From assembly GCF_033100795.1 (NCBI RefSeq), contig NZ_JAWLVI010000001.1:1116001-1180000 (forward strand): a DNA stretch of 64,000 nucleotides, given 5' to 3'. Shown in pieces: positions 16,951-25,933 of the stretch. Origin of the DNA: Pseudothioclava sp033100795. GTDB lineage: Bacteria; Pseudomonadota; Alphaproteobacteria; Rhodobacterales; Rhodobacteraceae. Below the pieces are notes generated by a model. That model saw nothing but the letters and a program-made list of their open reading frames with translations. It ran no database searches and was not told where the DNA came from. The stretch's first letter is position 1, and each line of letters begins with the position of its first letter. The translations under genes were made by a program, and so were the position numbers.

Positions 16951-18085
16951 TCAGCGCCTCGGCCAAAACCGCGACAACCCGGTCCTGATCGGCCTCGGTC
17001 AGACCGGCATAAAGCGGGATGCTGATCGCGCGATTGTAATAGCCTTCCGAGGCCGGGAAATCCCCCCAGTCGAACCCGCGCGCACGGTAGAAGGGCTGCG
17101 TGTGGACGGGGATATAATGCACGTTCACACCGATCCCGTTCTCGCGCAGATAGGCGAAGACGCGGGCGCGGTCTTCGACCTGCACAGGATACAGGTGATA
17201 GGCCGAATAGCTGTCGGGATGCTGCGCTGGACGCGTCAGCGGCAGCCCCGCCAGCAGATCGTCATAGCGCGCTGCAAGCGCGTTGCGGCGGGCGACAAAC
17301 TGCGTGAGCCGCGTCATCTGGCTAACACCAAGGGCCGCCTGCATCTCGGTCATGCGGTAGTTATAGCCAAGGGCGACTTGTTCGTAATACCACCCGCCCG
17401 CGCTTTCGCCCTGCAAGAGCGCCGGATCACGCGTGACCCCGTGCGAGCGGTGCAGATCCATCCGCTGCGCAAGGCCCGCGTCATTCGTCGTCGCCACGCC
17501 ACCTTCGGCGGTTGTGACGATCTTGACCGGATGGAAGCTAAACACACAGATGTCGGAATGCGCACAATTGCCGACGGGCGCGCCCTGATAGCGCGCACCG
17601 ATTGCGTGGCTGGCATCCTCGATCACGCGCACGCCATAGCGCCGCGCCAGCGCCCCGATCGCGGCCATATCGGCGCTTTGACCCGCAAAATGCACAGGGA
17701 TCAGAACCTTGGGCAGCTTGCCGGCAGCCTCGGCCTGCACCAGCTTGGCCTCCAGCGCTTTGGGGCACATCACATAAGTCGCGGGATCAATATCCACGAA
17801 ATCGACCTCCGCGCCGCAGTAAATCCCGCAATTGGACGAGGCGACAAAGGTATTGGGCACCGTCCAAAGCCAGTCCCCCGGCCCCAGATCCAGCGCCATA
17901 CAGGCGATATGCAGGGCCGAGGTGGCGGAATTCACCGCCAGCGCATAGCCCGCCCCTGTCTCGGCCATGATCGCCGCTTCGAAGCGCGGCACGGCTGGCC
18001 CTTGCGTCAGGAAATCCGAACGCAGAACCGCCTCGACCGCAGCAATATCGTCATCCGAAATATCCTGGCGGCCATAGGGGATCAT
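16943..18085 (-). CDS. pseC: UDP-4-amino-4,6-dideoxy-N-acetyl-beta-L-altrosamine transaminase
   Basis: A 380-residue PLP aminotransferase of the DegT/DnrJ/EryC1 family. The PLP lysine is K188 in FSFHPVKIVTT, D157 in VIEDASHAIGA is the pyridine-nitrogen contact. It adds the 4-amino group to the keto sugar made by PseB. The start shares one base with the pseB stop (TGATG), so the two are translationally coupled. Related enzymes make other amino sugars, but pairing with pseB supports this assignment. Confidence 0.92.
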   Translation of the reverse strand: MIPYGRQDISDDDIAAVEAVLRSDFLTQGPAVPRFEAAIMAETGAGYALAVNSATSALHIACMALDLGPGDWLWTVPNTFVASSNCGIYCGAEVDFVDIDPATYVMCPKALEAKLVQAEAAGKLPKVLIPVHFAGQSADMAAIGALARRYGVRVIEDASHAIGARYQGAPVGNCAHSDICVFSFHPVKIVTTAEGGVATTNDAGLAQRMDLHRSHGVTRDPALLQGESAGGWYYEQVALGYNYRMTEMQAALGVSQMTRLTQFVARRNALAARYDDLLAGLPLTRPAQHPDSYSAYHLYPVQVEDRARVFAYLRENGIGVNVHYIPVHTQPFYRARGFDWGDFPASEGYYNRAISIPLYAGLTEADQDRVVAVLAEALNG

Positions 18086-19083
18086 CAGAATTTTCCGATC
18101 TTTTCGGCGTTGTCAGCGATCCATTTCTGGAGCTCTTCAACGCCCATCCAGTCCGCGTTCTTCTCGGAGGAATATTCGAACCCTTCCGGAACCGGCTTGC
18201 CTTCTTTGATCCGCACAGGGTCTTTCGACCAGTTGTGGATCGCAGGGATGATCTTGAAGTGGTCGGCATATTCGTAGGTATGCGCCGAATCCTCGGGGCC
18301 GATCATCTGCTCGTGCAGCTTTTCGCCCGGACGGATACCGATGACCTCGTGTTTGGCATCGGGCACGACGGCCTTGGCAATGTCGAGAATGTTCATCGAG
18401 GGGATCTTGCGCACATAGACCTCGCCGCCGACCATATCCTCAAAGGCGTGCCAGACCAGCTCGACCCCTTGTTCAAGCGTAATCATGAAGCGGGTCATGC
18501 GCCCGTCGGTGATCGGCAGCACGCCCTTATCCTTGAGCGTCAGGAAGAACGGAATGACCGAGCCGCGCGAACCCATCACGTTGCCGTAGCGCACGACCGA
18601 GAAGCGGCAGTCCTTGGACCCCGCATAGGAATTCCCCGCCACAAACAGCTTGTCCGAGGCCAGTTTCGTCGCGCCATACAGGTTCACCGGACTGGATGCC
18701 TTGTCGGTGGAGAGCGCAACGCAGCGTTTCACGCCCTTGTCGATGCAGGCGTCGATCACGTTCATCGCGCCGTTGATATTGGTTTTCACGCATTCGAACG
18801 GGTTATATTCGGCGGTCGGCACGATCTTGGTTGCCGCCGCGTGGACCACATAATCCACCCCGTCCATCGCGCGATACAGCCGTTCCCGGTCGCGCACATC
18901 GCCGATGAAAAACCGCACGCGCGGGTCATCGCCATAGGTCTTGGCCATTTCCCACTGCTTCATCTCGTCGCGCGAATAGATGATGATGCGCTTGGGATTG
19001 TATTTCTCCAGCGTCATCGGAACGAAGCGTGAGCCGAAAGACCCTGTGCCACCGGTGATCAGGATCGTGCTATTGGCCAACAT
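18085..19083 (-). CDS. pseB: UDP-N-acetylglucosamine 4,6-dehydratase (inverting)
   Basis: A 332-residue short-chain dehydrogenase/reductase. The NADP fold is GGTGSFG (11-17), followed by D127, K128 and Y136...K140 in STDKASSPVNLYGATK, the FlaA1/PseB catalytic arrangement. It removes water from UDP-GlcNAc while inverting C5, committing it to pseudaminic acid. The ATG at 19083 follows GGAGG; upstream in-frame codons have no family similarity. It heads pseB-pseC-glycosyltransferase on the minus strand. Confidence 0.95.
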   Translation of the reverse strand: MLANSTILITGGTGSFGSRFVPMTLEKYNPKRIIIYSRDEMKQWEMAKTYGDDPRVRFFIGDVRDRERLYRAMDGVDYVVHAAATKIVPTAEYNPFECVKTNINGAMNVIDACIDKGVKRCVALSTDKASSPVNLYGATKLASDKLFVAGNSYAGSKDCRFSVVRYGNVMGSRGSVIPFFLTLKDKGVLPITDGRMTRFMITLEQGVELVWHAFEDMVGGEVYVRKIPSMNILDIAKAVVPDAKHEVIGIRPGEKLHEQMIGPEDSAHTYEYADHFKIIPAIHNWSKDPVRIKEGKPVPEGFEYSSEKNADWMGVEELQKWIADNAEKIGKF

Positions 19084-19150
19084 CGGGATGCCTCCGTCCT
19101 CGAAATTCCTTGGGTTTGTGCTAGCGGTCTTGAGCCGGACTGTCCAGCGG

Positions 19151-19996
19151 TTAGGCCCGCGCGATCCGCCGCGCACCAAGCCATGTGCCCTCGCTTGCGG
19201 CGTCAATCCGCGCACGGGCCTCGGCAATCCCCTCATAGGCCACGCTCATCGTGTGGCCATTCGCATGGATCAGGCGCGTCGCATCGCACGCCAGCGCGAC
19301 ATGACCTTTCCAGAACAGCAGATCTCCACGCTGAAGGGGCGCGCCCTCGGGCAAAAGCGCCCCAAGGGCCGCCCATTGCATATCGCTGTCCGCAGGGCAG
19401 GCCAGCCCGCACGCCATCAGCGCCGCCTGCACCAGCCCAGAGCAATCTATCCCGTCATGCGAGTTTCCGCCCCAGAGGTAGGGCACATTCAGCAGGCGCT
19501 CGGCCACCGCAACCGGATCATCTTCGGGCGCCTCCAGCGGGCGCAGGTGCTGGCGCGGAATCCAGGCATCCTCGGTCACGGCAAATGGCCCATCGTCTTC
19601 GAACACCGTAACCGTAGCCCCGAGCGAAAGTTTGCGCACTTCGCCCGCCTTGATCGAGGCCGTACGGTAACCATGTGTCGCCGCCGCACTGACGCGGTGC
19701 GTCACCTCCAGCGGCTTGCCCAACGCGTCCGATGCCACCCAACCGCAATAGCCGTCCGCCTGCGCTTGAACGAAAGTCCACGCCATGCGGCGTTCGATAA
19801 TCAGCACCGCCGCCCCGAATAAAAGCTGGCGGTCGCGCGCGCCATCGGGGGCGGCACACAGGTCCGTCACGGGGGCAATGATCCGCGCCGCCTCGCCTTC
19901 GGTGAAGACCAGGGACGACACCACCCCTTGCAACGTGCGATGCGCGATCCGCCCCGAAAACGGCGTCAGGCGCCGGTCGCGTTTTACCCCACTCAT
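19151..19996 (-). CDS. NlpC/P60-family (C40) cell-wall hydrolase
   Basis: A 281-residue protein with SH3-like bacterial domains up to about 150 (VTDLCAAPDGARDRQLLFG) and a C-terminal NlpC/P60 papain-like domain. The catalytic cysteine is C185 (DCSGLVQ), the histidine H232 (GHVALA), and the third polar residue H244 in IHANGH. It should cut gamma-D-Glu-diamino-acid links in peptidoglycan peptides. No signal peptide is visible, so it may be exported another way or act on recycled wall peptides in the cytoplasm. It overlaps the aminopeptidase gene by 4 bases (ATGA), fitting the latter role. Confidence 0.88.
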   Translation of the reverse strand: MSGVKRDRRLTPFSGRIAHRTLQGVVSSLVFTEGEAARIIAPVTDLCAAPDGARDRQLLFGAAVLIIERRMAWTFVQAQADGYCGWVASDALGKPLEVTHRVSAAATHGYRTASIKAGEVRKLSLGATVTVFEDDGPFAVTEDAWIPRQHLRPLEAPEDDPVAVAERLLNVPYLWGGNSHDGIDCSGLVQAALMACGLACPADSDMQWAALGALLPEGAPLQRGDLLFWKGHVALACDATRLIHANGHTMSVAYEGIAEARARIDAASEGTWLGARRIARA

Positions 19997-21408
19997 AGGC
20001 CGAACACCGTTTCGATGGCCTCAAGGATCGCGCGCGCGCCCTGGCCCACGCCGCCTTTGGGGCGCGCGGGCGCCGCCGCCGGTTGCCAGCCGTAGATGTC
20101 GAAATGCGCGAACCTCGGGGTGTCGGTGACAAAGCGGCGCAGGAACAGCGCCGCCGTAATCGACCCCGCCATCCCGCCCGAGGGCGCGTTATCAAGGTCC
20201 GCAATCCCCGGCTCGATCATCGGCTCATAGGGCGCCCAGAAGGGCATCCGCCAAAGCGGATCTGCCTGCGACACCGCGCTTTCGGCCAGTGCCGCCGCCA
20301 GCGGTTCGTCATCGGTGTAGAACGGCGGAACGTCCGGCCCAAGCGCCACCCGCGCTGCCCCCGTCAGCGTTGCCATGCAGATCAACAGATCTGGCTGCGC
20401 CTCATCCGCCAGCGCCAGCGCATCGGCCAGAACCAGCCGCCCCTCGGCATCGGTATTATTGACCTCGACCGTCAGCCCCTTGCGCGCGCGCAGCACATCC
20501 TGCGGGCGGAAGGCATCGCCCGAAACCGCGTTTTCCACCGCCGGGATCAGCACGCGTAACCGCAGATTCACGCCCAGAGACATGATGATATGCGCCAGTC
20601 CCAGAACGGTCGCCGCCCCACCCATATCCTTTTTCATCAGCCCCATCGAAGAGCCGGGCTTCAGGTTCAGACCGCCCGTATCAAAGCAGACCCCCTTGCC
20701 GACCAGCGTGATCGCCGGACCGGCCTCTCCCCAGTTCAGCTCGATCAGGCGCGGCGCGCGGGGCGAAGCGCGCCCGACGGCGTGGATCAGCGGGAAGTTC
20801 TGCGCCAGCAGGTCTTCGCCCTTGACCACCTTGACCTGAGCGTCGTGGGCATCCGCCAAGGCACGCGCGGCGGCCTCAAGCTCCTCCGGCCCCATATCAT
20901 TGGCGGGGGTGTTTATCAGATCGCGCGTCAATGCCTCGCCCGCAGCCATTGCCTCGACCCGCGCGGCATCCACGCCCTCGGGGCAGACAAGGCGGGCCTT
21001 GGGCGGCGCGGCATCCTTATAGGCGGCAAAGCGATAGCCCGCGAGAAGCCAGCCAAGGGCCGCTTCCGCCGCCGCCCCTTCGGGCAGATCGCCCGCCAGC
21101 ACCCAGTTCCCCTCGGGAAGCGCGGCCGCAGCATTGGCCAGATGAAACCGCCCGCGCGCGCGGGCCTGAGGCGAGCCAAACCCCACCAACGCCCCGGCAA
21201 CCGAGCCATCCGGCGTGGGCAAAAGACACAACTCGCCCGGCTTGGCGGAAAATCCCTGCGCACGAACCCAAGCGGCCTGCGCTGCGGGCAAACCCGACAA
21301 AACCGCGTCCTGCCCATCCGCCGGAACCACATACAAGGGCTTCGCCGCCCCGTCGGTTTCGGCAAAACGCATCGCGGGGCGATCGGGGCGGGGCGCGGGC
21401 AACATCAT
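19993..21408 (-). CDS. Leucyl aminopeptidase (M17) family protein
   Basis: A 471-residue cytosolic metallo-aminopeptidase. The signature NTDAEGRL is at 318-325. Metal and catalytic residues fall at K238, D243, K250, D261, D320, E322 and R324. The N-terminal domain is short compared with PepA of E. coli (503 aa). It frees N-terminal residues from peptides. The stop overlaps the start of the NlpC/P60 gene, so the pair may process peptidoglycan-derived peptides together, which is an inference from context. Confidence 0.92.
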   Translation of the reverse strand: MMLPAPRPDRPAMRFAETDGAAKPLYVVPADGQDAVLSGLPAAQAAWVRAQGFSAKPGELCLLPTPDGSVAGALVGFGSPQARARGRFHLANAAAALPEGNWVLAGDLPEGAAAEAALGWLLAGYRFAAYKDAAPPKARLVCPEGVDAARVEAMAAGEALTRDLINTPANDMGPEELEAAARALADAHDAQVKVVKGEDLLAQNFPLIHAVGRASPRAPRLIELNWGEAGPAITLVGKGVCFDTGGLNLKPGSSMGLMKKDMGGAATVLGLAHIIMSLGVNLRLRVLIPAVENAVSGDAFRPQDVLRARKGLTVEVNNTDAEGRLVLADALALADEAQPDLLICMATLTGAARVALGPDVPPFYTDDEPLAAALAESAVSQADPLWRMPFWAPYEPMIEPGIADLDNAPSGGMAGSITAALFLRRFVTDTPRFAHFDIYGWQPAAAPARPKGGVGQGARAILEAIETVFGL

Positions 21409-21468
21409 GCAATCTCCGTAATGAGTTACGACGATAGCCTAACGCCCCCCTCCGCGCCCGCAAGCCCC

Positions 21469-21849
21469 CTAAACGCGCATATCGGACAAATCCCAGACCG
21501 CCGTCAGGCAGCGATCCCCAAGACGCACCAACCGCGCCAGAACCGCCGCCTCGGCGACCGTATCGCAGCGCGCCGCGCAGTCCAGAAGATCACGCGCGAC
21601 ACGCACCAGCACATCCATCCCGACCTGACGCGCCAAAGGATCAAGCGCATCCACCGCATCCACCAACTCGCTGTAGATGCCCTTCAGCGCGGCCTTTTCA
21701 AGCACACTGAGCGCGACCGCCATATCCTCCATCGCGACACTGATCAGTTGCTCGGCTCCTGTCGGGCCAAGCTCTGCGTAAAGCGCGACAATCCGGTCCG
21801 GATCAAGCCGAACCCCTTCGTCGCAGCGGCATTTGGTAATAGTTGCCAC
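21469..21849 (-). CDS. Conserved-looking small helical protein of unknown function
   Basis: A 126-residue protein, mostly alpha-helical, rich in Ala, Val, Leu and acidic residues, without signal or membrane segment. I chose GTG at 21849 (VATITKCRCDEG) because AAGGAAGGG lies 8 bases upstream; an ATG at 21915 gives 22 more residues that look non-coding. Two cysteines near the N-terminus (CRC) might bind a metal. I do not recognise the family. It lies 60 bases upstream of the aminopeptidase on the same strand. Confidence 0.6.
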   Translation of the reverse strand: MATITKCRCDEGVRLDPDRIVALYAELGPTGAEQLISVAMEDMAVALSVLEKAALKGIYSELVDAVDALDPLARQVGMDVLVRVARDLLDCAARCDTVAEAAVLARLVRLGDRCLTAVWDLSDMRV

Positions 21850-22022
21850 CCCGGTATCCCTTCCTTTCAGGCCACGCATCACCATGCGCGGCTCACCCAA
21901 GGCGGAGCCTGCCACCTATATCTCAAGAAAAGGTTTCCCCGGTCGGTTTTTTACCCTGAAACCTCTCGAAAAACCGGTCCAACCGCTCTACATCTGCGCG
22001 AACCTGTTCTGGAGACCAACGG

Positions 22023-22694
22023 ATGAAACAGCATGTGCGGCCCCTGCCCGGTTATCTGATCGAACGCTATCAGGGCTGGAAAGCGACCACCTACACCGAG
22101 AACCGCGCCTGGTATCGCCGCCTTGCGGACGAAGGGCAGCGCCCCCGCGCGATGGTGATTTCGTGCTGCGACTCGCGCGTGCATGTGACGCGGTTCTTCG
22201 GCGCCGATCAGGGCGAGTTCTTCATCCACCGCAACATCGCGAACCTCGTGCCGCCCTTTAACCCCGATGGCGACCACCACGGGACGTCGGCGGCGGTTGA
22301 ATACGCGGTCAAGAACCTCAAGATCGCGCATCTGATCGTGCTGGGGCATTCGAACTGCGGCGGCGTGACGGGCTGCTGCGCGATGTGCGAAGGCACCGAC
22401 CCCGAACTTTCGGCACCCAACTCCTTCGTCGGCAGCTGGCTGAACATCCTGCGCCCGGGCTATGAGCGCGTGCGCGACCTGCCCGAGGAACAGCGCCAGA
22501 AGGCACTGGAGGAAGAGGCGGTCAAGGTCAGCCTTGAGAACCTGATGACCTTCCCCTTCATCAAAGAGGCGCTCGACGACGACCGGATGACGCTCCATGG
22601 GCTGCGCGTCGATATTGGCGAGGGGAACCTCTATCAATATGAGGCCGCACAAAACATCTTTTCGCCTGTCGGTCGCAGCACAGATTTACCATGA
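22023..22694 (+). CDS. Beta-class carbonic anhydrase
   Basis: A 223-residue cytosolic zinc enzyme interconverting CO2 and bicarbonate. Zinc ligands are C48, H109 and C112, and the D50-R52 dyad is in CCDSR; HSNCGG is the second metal block. The end (LHGLRVDIGEGNLYQYE) fits the plant-type beta class. The ATG follows CTGGAGACC. It stands alone, divergent from the small helical protein, and probably supplies bicarbonate for carboxylases. Confidence 0.95.
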   Translation: MKQHVRPLPGYLIERYQGWKATTYTENRAWYRRLADEGQRPRAMVISCCDSRVHVTRFFGADQGEFFIHRNIANLVPPFNPDGDHHGTSAAVEYAVKNLKIAHLIVLGHSNCGGVTGCCAMCEGTDPELSAPNSFVGSWLNILRPGYERVRDLPEEQRQKALEEEAVKVSLENLMTFPFIKEALDDDRMTLHGLRVDIGEGNLYQYEAAQNIFSPVGRSTDLP

Positions 22695-22723
22695 TTTAAT
22701 CCGACTCGGGCCACTCTGCCCTG

Positions 22724-23143
22724 ATGGGACATGATGCTGACAGACTGGTGACGATGCGCCTGCCGCAAGTGCTGATCGACAAGATCGCAGCGCTGGCGCA
22801 TGCGGGGGGAAAACCGCCCGCCGAGGTGATCCGGCAGACCCTGAGCGAGGGGCTGTCGCAGACGGTTGCAAAGCCGCCGCCGCACCTCGTCCGCAACCTG
22901 CTGTCAGAGGCGGGGTCTTGGCTGGACCTCCAGATCGCACTCAGGCGGAACGGCTTTGTGCTGCGTCTGCATGCAGAGGACCGGCTGGCGCTGCATAGCT
23001 GGCCACAGGACCGGTTCGTCCTTTGGCTGTCGGCGCTTGGCCCCGATTACGGCGACCTGTGCCTGCGGTTTCGCGCGCCCTTTCCGGGCGCGGTCTACCC
23101 CGGCACTGCCAAGGCTCGCTTCCATTCGCAGCGCGCGGGCTGA
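22724..23143 (+). CDS. Hypothetical protein with a ribbon-helix-helix-like N-terminus
   Basis: A 139-residue protein. Residues 9-45 (VTMRLPQVLIDKIAALA, then PPAEVIRQTLSEGL) look like a strand-helix-helix DNA-binding unit of the MetJ/Arc type. The rest (residues 60-139) is unrecognised, with several W and R residues. The start could also be GTG at 22748 or ATG at 22754. It lies 29 bases after the carbonic anhydrase and may be co-transcribed. No toxin-like partner follows; the next gene is convergent. Confidence 0.55.
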   Translation: MGHDADRLVTMRLPQVLIDKIAALAHAGGKPPAEVIRQTLSEGLSQTVAKPPPHLVRNLLSEAGSWLDLQIALRRNGFVLRLHAEDRLALHSWPQDRFVLWLSALGPDYGDLCLRFRAPFPGAVYPGTAKARFHSQRAG

Positions 23144-23145
23144 CC

Positions 23146-24732
23146 TCAGCGCAAGACCTGATCGAGCGGCCATGTCATGACGGTTTCGCTGCGCACGGAT
23201 TTGCTTGCGCCCGCAGGTAGCTCAAAGCGCCACGCGACAACCCCGCGCTTGTCATCGACATCGGTTTCACTGACCGGCGGCACCGCGCGGGTCTGAACCT
23301 CAAGGTCTTCCTGTTCGGAATAGGGGAGCCGGTCAATCAGGCGCACGGACCAATCCAGCGGCGTCATGTTTTCGACCACCATCTCGACCACCTCTTTGCG
23401 GGTATTCGATTTCGACAGAACGCCCGTGTCACCCTCCATCGTTTCGGGCATCAACCGCTTCAGCCGCAGCCCGTCGATCGCACCAAAACCCTGATGGATC
23501 GCGCCTTCGGTCGGCACCAGATCAAGATAGCTGCCACCTGCCAAGGCACCGTCCACATAAAGCTGCACCTCGCCCGGCAACAGCACCTCGCCGCTGGAGT
23601 TCTGTGCCTCGGCCACCAGAAAGGCCGTCTGGTCCCACAAGGGCGCGGCCTCGGCATAGACCTCGGCCTCCATCGCGATCGCGCCAAGGGAAAGCCGCAG
23701 CCCCTCGACCCCGTCGCGCAGATCGACCGGTGCGCCAAGGCGATAATTCACCTGCAAGCCGTCGAAACTGGCCTCCATCGCCTCGGCCAGAATTGGCTCG
23801 GGGGCAGCATCAGCCGCCATCCGCGCCGAGCCTGAAACCATCGGCTTGAACGCCTTTTCATCCGTCATCCAAACGCGGCGCGGCGGCACATCAGAGGGGT
23901 TGCTCCGCTCGGACGGGCGCGCGGTCGATAGCGTCAGGTCCACGCCCCGCCAATCCTCGCCCGATGCCTGCGAGACCGAGACATAGCGATCCAGCACCAG
24001 TTGCCCCTCCTCGCGCGCAAGACGCAGATCATAGGCGGGCGCCCAGGACGCCGCATCGGTATAGCTGGTCACCCGCAACACGCCCGTGCCTTCAAAGGTC
24101 ACCTGAAGCAGATCATGATCCTGTGCCGGATGCTCCAGCGCCGCGAGCGTCTTTCGCGCAGCCTCAAGCGCCTCTTCGGCGGGCTTCAGCCCACGGGCGG
24201 CCTCATCCGCCTCGGCATCCGCCTGCAACGCCTCTTGCCGCGCGGCCAGCACCTCGTCCCCGATGGCGCGCGAGAACGCGCTCAGCGCATCGGCGGCAAC
24301 GGCGCTGGTCGAGGCGCCTTTCAGAAACTCGATCCGGTCGTGCGCGGCATCGGCCCTGGTGCGGATCACCGCCACGCCTTGCTGCCCCTTGCGCAACGCG
24401 GCCTCAAGCCGATCCACTTCGGCGCGCGCGGCCTCGACCTCGGGGCGCAGGGTTTCTTCGGTCGCGGGCGGACGCTCGTCGATCAGTGTCACATTGCCAA
24501 TCCTGATCCCCTCGCCCGCCACCCGCAGGCGCGACAGATCGGTGCCTTGGGGCAGGTCGGGAACTATCAGCTGATGCACGCCCGAAGGCGCCTCGACGCG
24601 CACCTCGCGCACCACCTGCGCGCCCCATGGAAACAGGGTCACGGCGGTCACGTTCGAGGGGGCTTCGATCACGTCGGCAAGAAGCGCCGCAGGGACGGAA
24701 CTCAGCAAAAGGGCAAGGGTCAGGCTACGCAT
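23146..24732 (-). CDS. DUF4139 (mucoidy-inhibitor MuiA-like) secreted protein
   Basis: A 528-residue protein with a signal peptide (residues 1-19, ending LLA). An N-terminal domain (VTAVTLFPWGAQVVRE) is followed by a long coiled-coil region at about 80-190 rich in Glu, Ala and Arg, and then the DUF4139 domain, with SYTDAASWAPAYDLRL and the beta-rich C-terminus (VVENMTPLDWSVRLIDRLPYSE). The family is linked to MuiA, an inhibitor of mucoidy in Pseudomonas, but its biochemical role is not known. The ATG at 24732 gives the signal peptide. Confidence 0.85.
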   Translation of the reverse strand: MRSLTLALLLSSVPAALLADVIEAPSNVTAVTLFPWGAQVVREVRVEAPSGVHQLIVPDLPQGTDLSRLRVAGEGIRIGNVTLIDERPPATEETLRPEVEAARAEVDRLEAALRKGQQGVAVIRTRADAAHDRIEFLKGASTSAVAADALSAFSRAIGDEVLAARQEALQADAEADEAARGLKPAEEALEAARKTLAALEHPAQDHDLLQVTFEGTGVLRVTSYTDAASWAPAYDLRLAREEGQLVLDRYVSVSQASGEDWRGVDLTLSTARPSERSNPSDVPPRRVWMTDEKAFKPMVSGSARMAADAAPEPILAEAMEASFDGLQVNYRLGAPVDLRDGVEGLRLSLGAIAMEAEVYAEAAPLWDQTAFLVAEAQNSSGEVLLPGEVQLYVDGALAGGSYLDLVPTEGAIHQGFGAIDGLRLKRLMPETMEGDTGVLSKSNTRKEVVEMVVENMTPLDWSVRLIDRLPYSEQEDLEVQTRAVPPVSETDVDDKRGVVAWRFELPAGASKSVRSETVMTWPLDQVLR

Positions 24733-24786
24733 AACAGTCCTCCGAAAAACTGCCTGCAGACTTGAACCAATACCCCGAAAAAGCAA

Positions 24787-24816
24787 GAGGGCGCCGGATC
24801 ACGGCGCCCTCACATT
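24787..24816 (-). terminator. Rho-independent terminator after asd
   Basis: A 10-bp stem GAGGGCGCCG / CGGCGCCCTC with a 5-base loop lies 27 bases after the asd stop. On the minus strand it is followed by TTGCTTTTTC, a T-rich tail, and separates asd from the DUF4139 gene. Confidence 0.85.
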
Positions 24817-24837
24817 CAGGTCAGGTGATCGCGAGGA

Positions 24838-25860
24838 TCAGCCTTTTTTCAGGCAACGCTTGCCCAGAGTTTCCGCGATCTGGACCGCGTTCAGCGCCGC
24901 GCCTTTGCGCAGGTTGTCCGACACGCACCACAGGTTGATACCGTTGTCGATGGTGCTGTCCTGACGGATGCGCGAGATGAAGGTCGCGTAATCGCCAACG
25001 CATTCCACCGGCGTCACATAGCCACCGGCCTCACGCTTATCAATCACCATGACGCCCGGTGCTTCACGCAGGATGTCGCGGGCTTCGGCCTCGTCGAGAT
25101 GGTCCTCGAACTCGATGTTGATCGCTTCCGAGTGGCCAACGAATACCGGCACACGCACGCAAGTCGCGGTCAGCTTGATCGAGGGGTCCACGATCTTCTT
25201 GGTCTCTGCGACCATCTTCCATTCTTCCTTGGTCGAACCATCCTCAAGGAAGACGTCGATGTGCGGAATCACGTTGAAGGCGATCTGCTTGGGGTAGACG
25301 CTCGGCGCGACTTCCTGACCGGGGACGTAAAGACCCTTGGTCTGGTTCCACAGCTCGTCGATTGCCTCTTTGCCCGTGCCCGACACCGACTGGTAGGTCG
25401 AGACGACAACACGCTTGATGCGCGCGCGGTCATGCAGGGGTTTGAGCGCCACAACCATCTGCGCGGTCGAGCAGTTGGGGTTCGCGATGATATATTTGTT
25501 GGTGTAGCGATCCACCGCCTCGGGGTTCACTTCCGGCACGACCAGCGGGATTTCCGGGTCGTAGCGATAGAGCGACGAGTTGTCGATCACGACGCATTTC
25601 TGCGATGCTGCGATGGGCGCGTATTTCTTGGTCGCATCCGAGCCGATTGCAAAGAAGGCGATGTCGTAGCCCGAGAAATCGAAGCCCTCAATATCCTTGC
25701 AAGTCAGGGTCTTGTCGCCATAGCTGACCTCGGTGCCAAGGCTCCGGCGCGAAGCCAGAGCGACAACCTCATCCGCAGGAAACTGGCGCTCGGCCAGAAT
25801 ATTCAGCATTTCGCGACCCACATTCCCCGTGGCGCCAGCGACGACGACTTTATAGCCCAT
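24838..25860 (-). CDS. asd: Aspartate-semialdehyde dehydrogenase
   Basis: A 340-residue NADPH enzyme that reduces aspartyl phosphate to the semialdehyde, feeding lysine, diaminopimelate, threonine and methionine synthesis. The nucleotide motif is GATGNVG (9-15). The catalytic cysteine is C130 in IANPNCSTAQMV; a conserved histidine follows in VFVGHSEA. The ATG at 25860 follows AAGGAGGG. It is transcribed alone or after the GT29-like gene, 73 bases upstream. Confidence 0.96.
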   Translation of the reverse strand: MGYKVVVAGATGNVGREMLNILAERQFPADEVVALASRRSLGTEVSYGDKTLTCKDIEGFDFSGYDIAFFAIGSDATKKYAPIAASQKCVVIDNSSLYRYDPEIPLVVPEVNPEAVDRYTNKYIIANPNCSTAQMVVALKPLHDRARIKRVVVSTYQSVSGTGKEAIDELWNQTKGLYVPGQEVAPSVYPKQIAFNVIPHIDVFLEDGSTKEEWKMVAETKKIVDPSIKLTATCVRVPVFVGHSEAINIEFEDHLDEAEARDILREAPGVMVIDKREAGGYVTPVECVGDYATFISRIRQDSTIDNGINLWCVSDNLRKGAALNAVQIAETLGKRCLKKG

Positions 25861-25933
25861 CAGGCCCTCCTTGCTCAAAAGAACAAGCGCCTTTAGCGCT
25901 TTGTGTGCCGATTTAAAAGGGATTCTTTACGCT

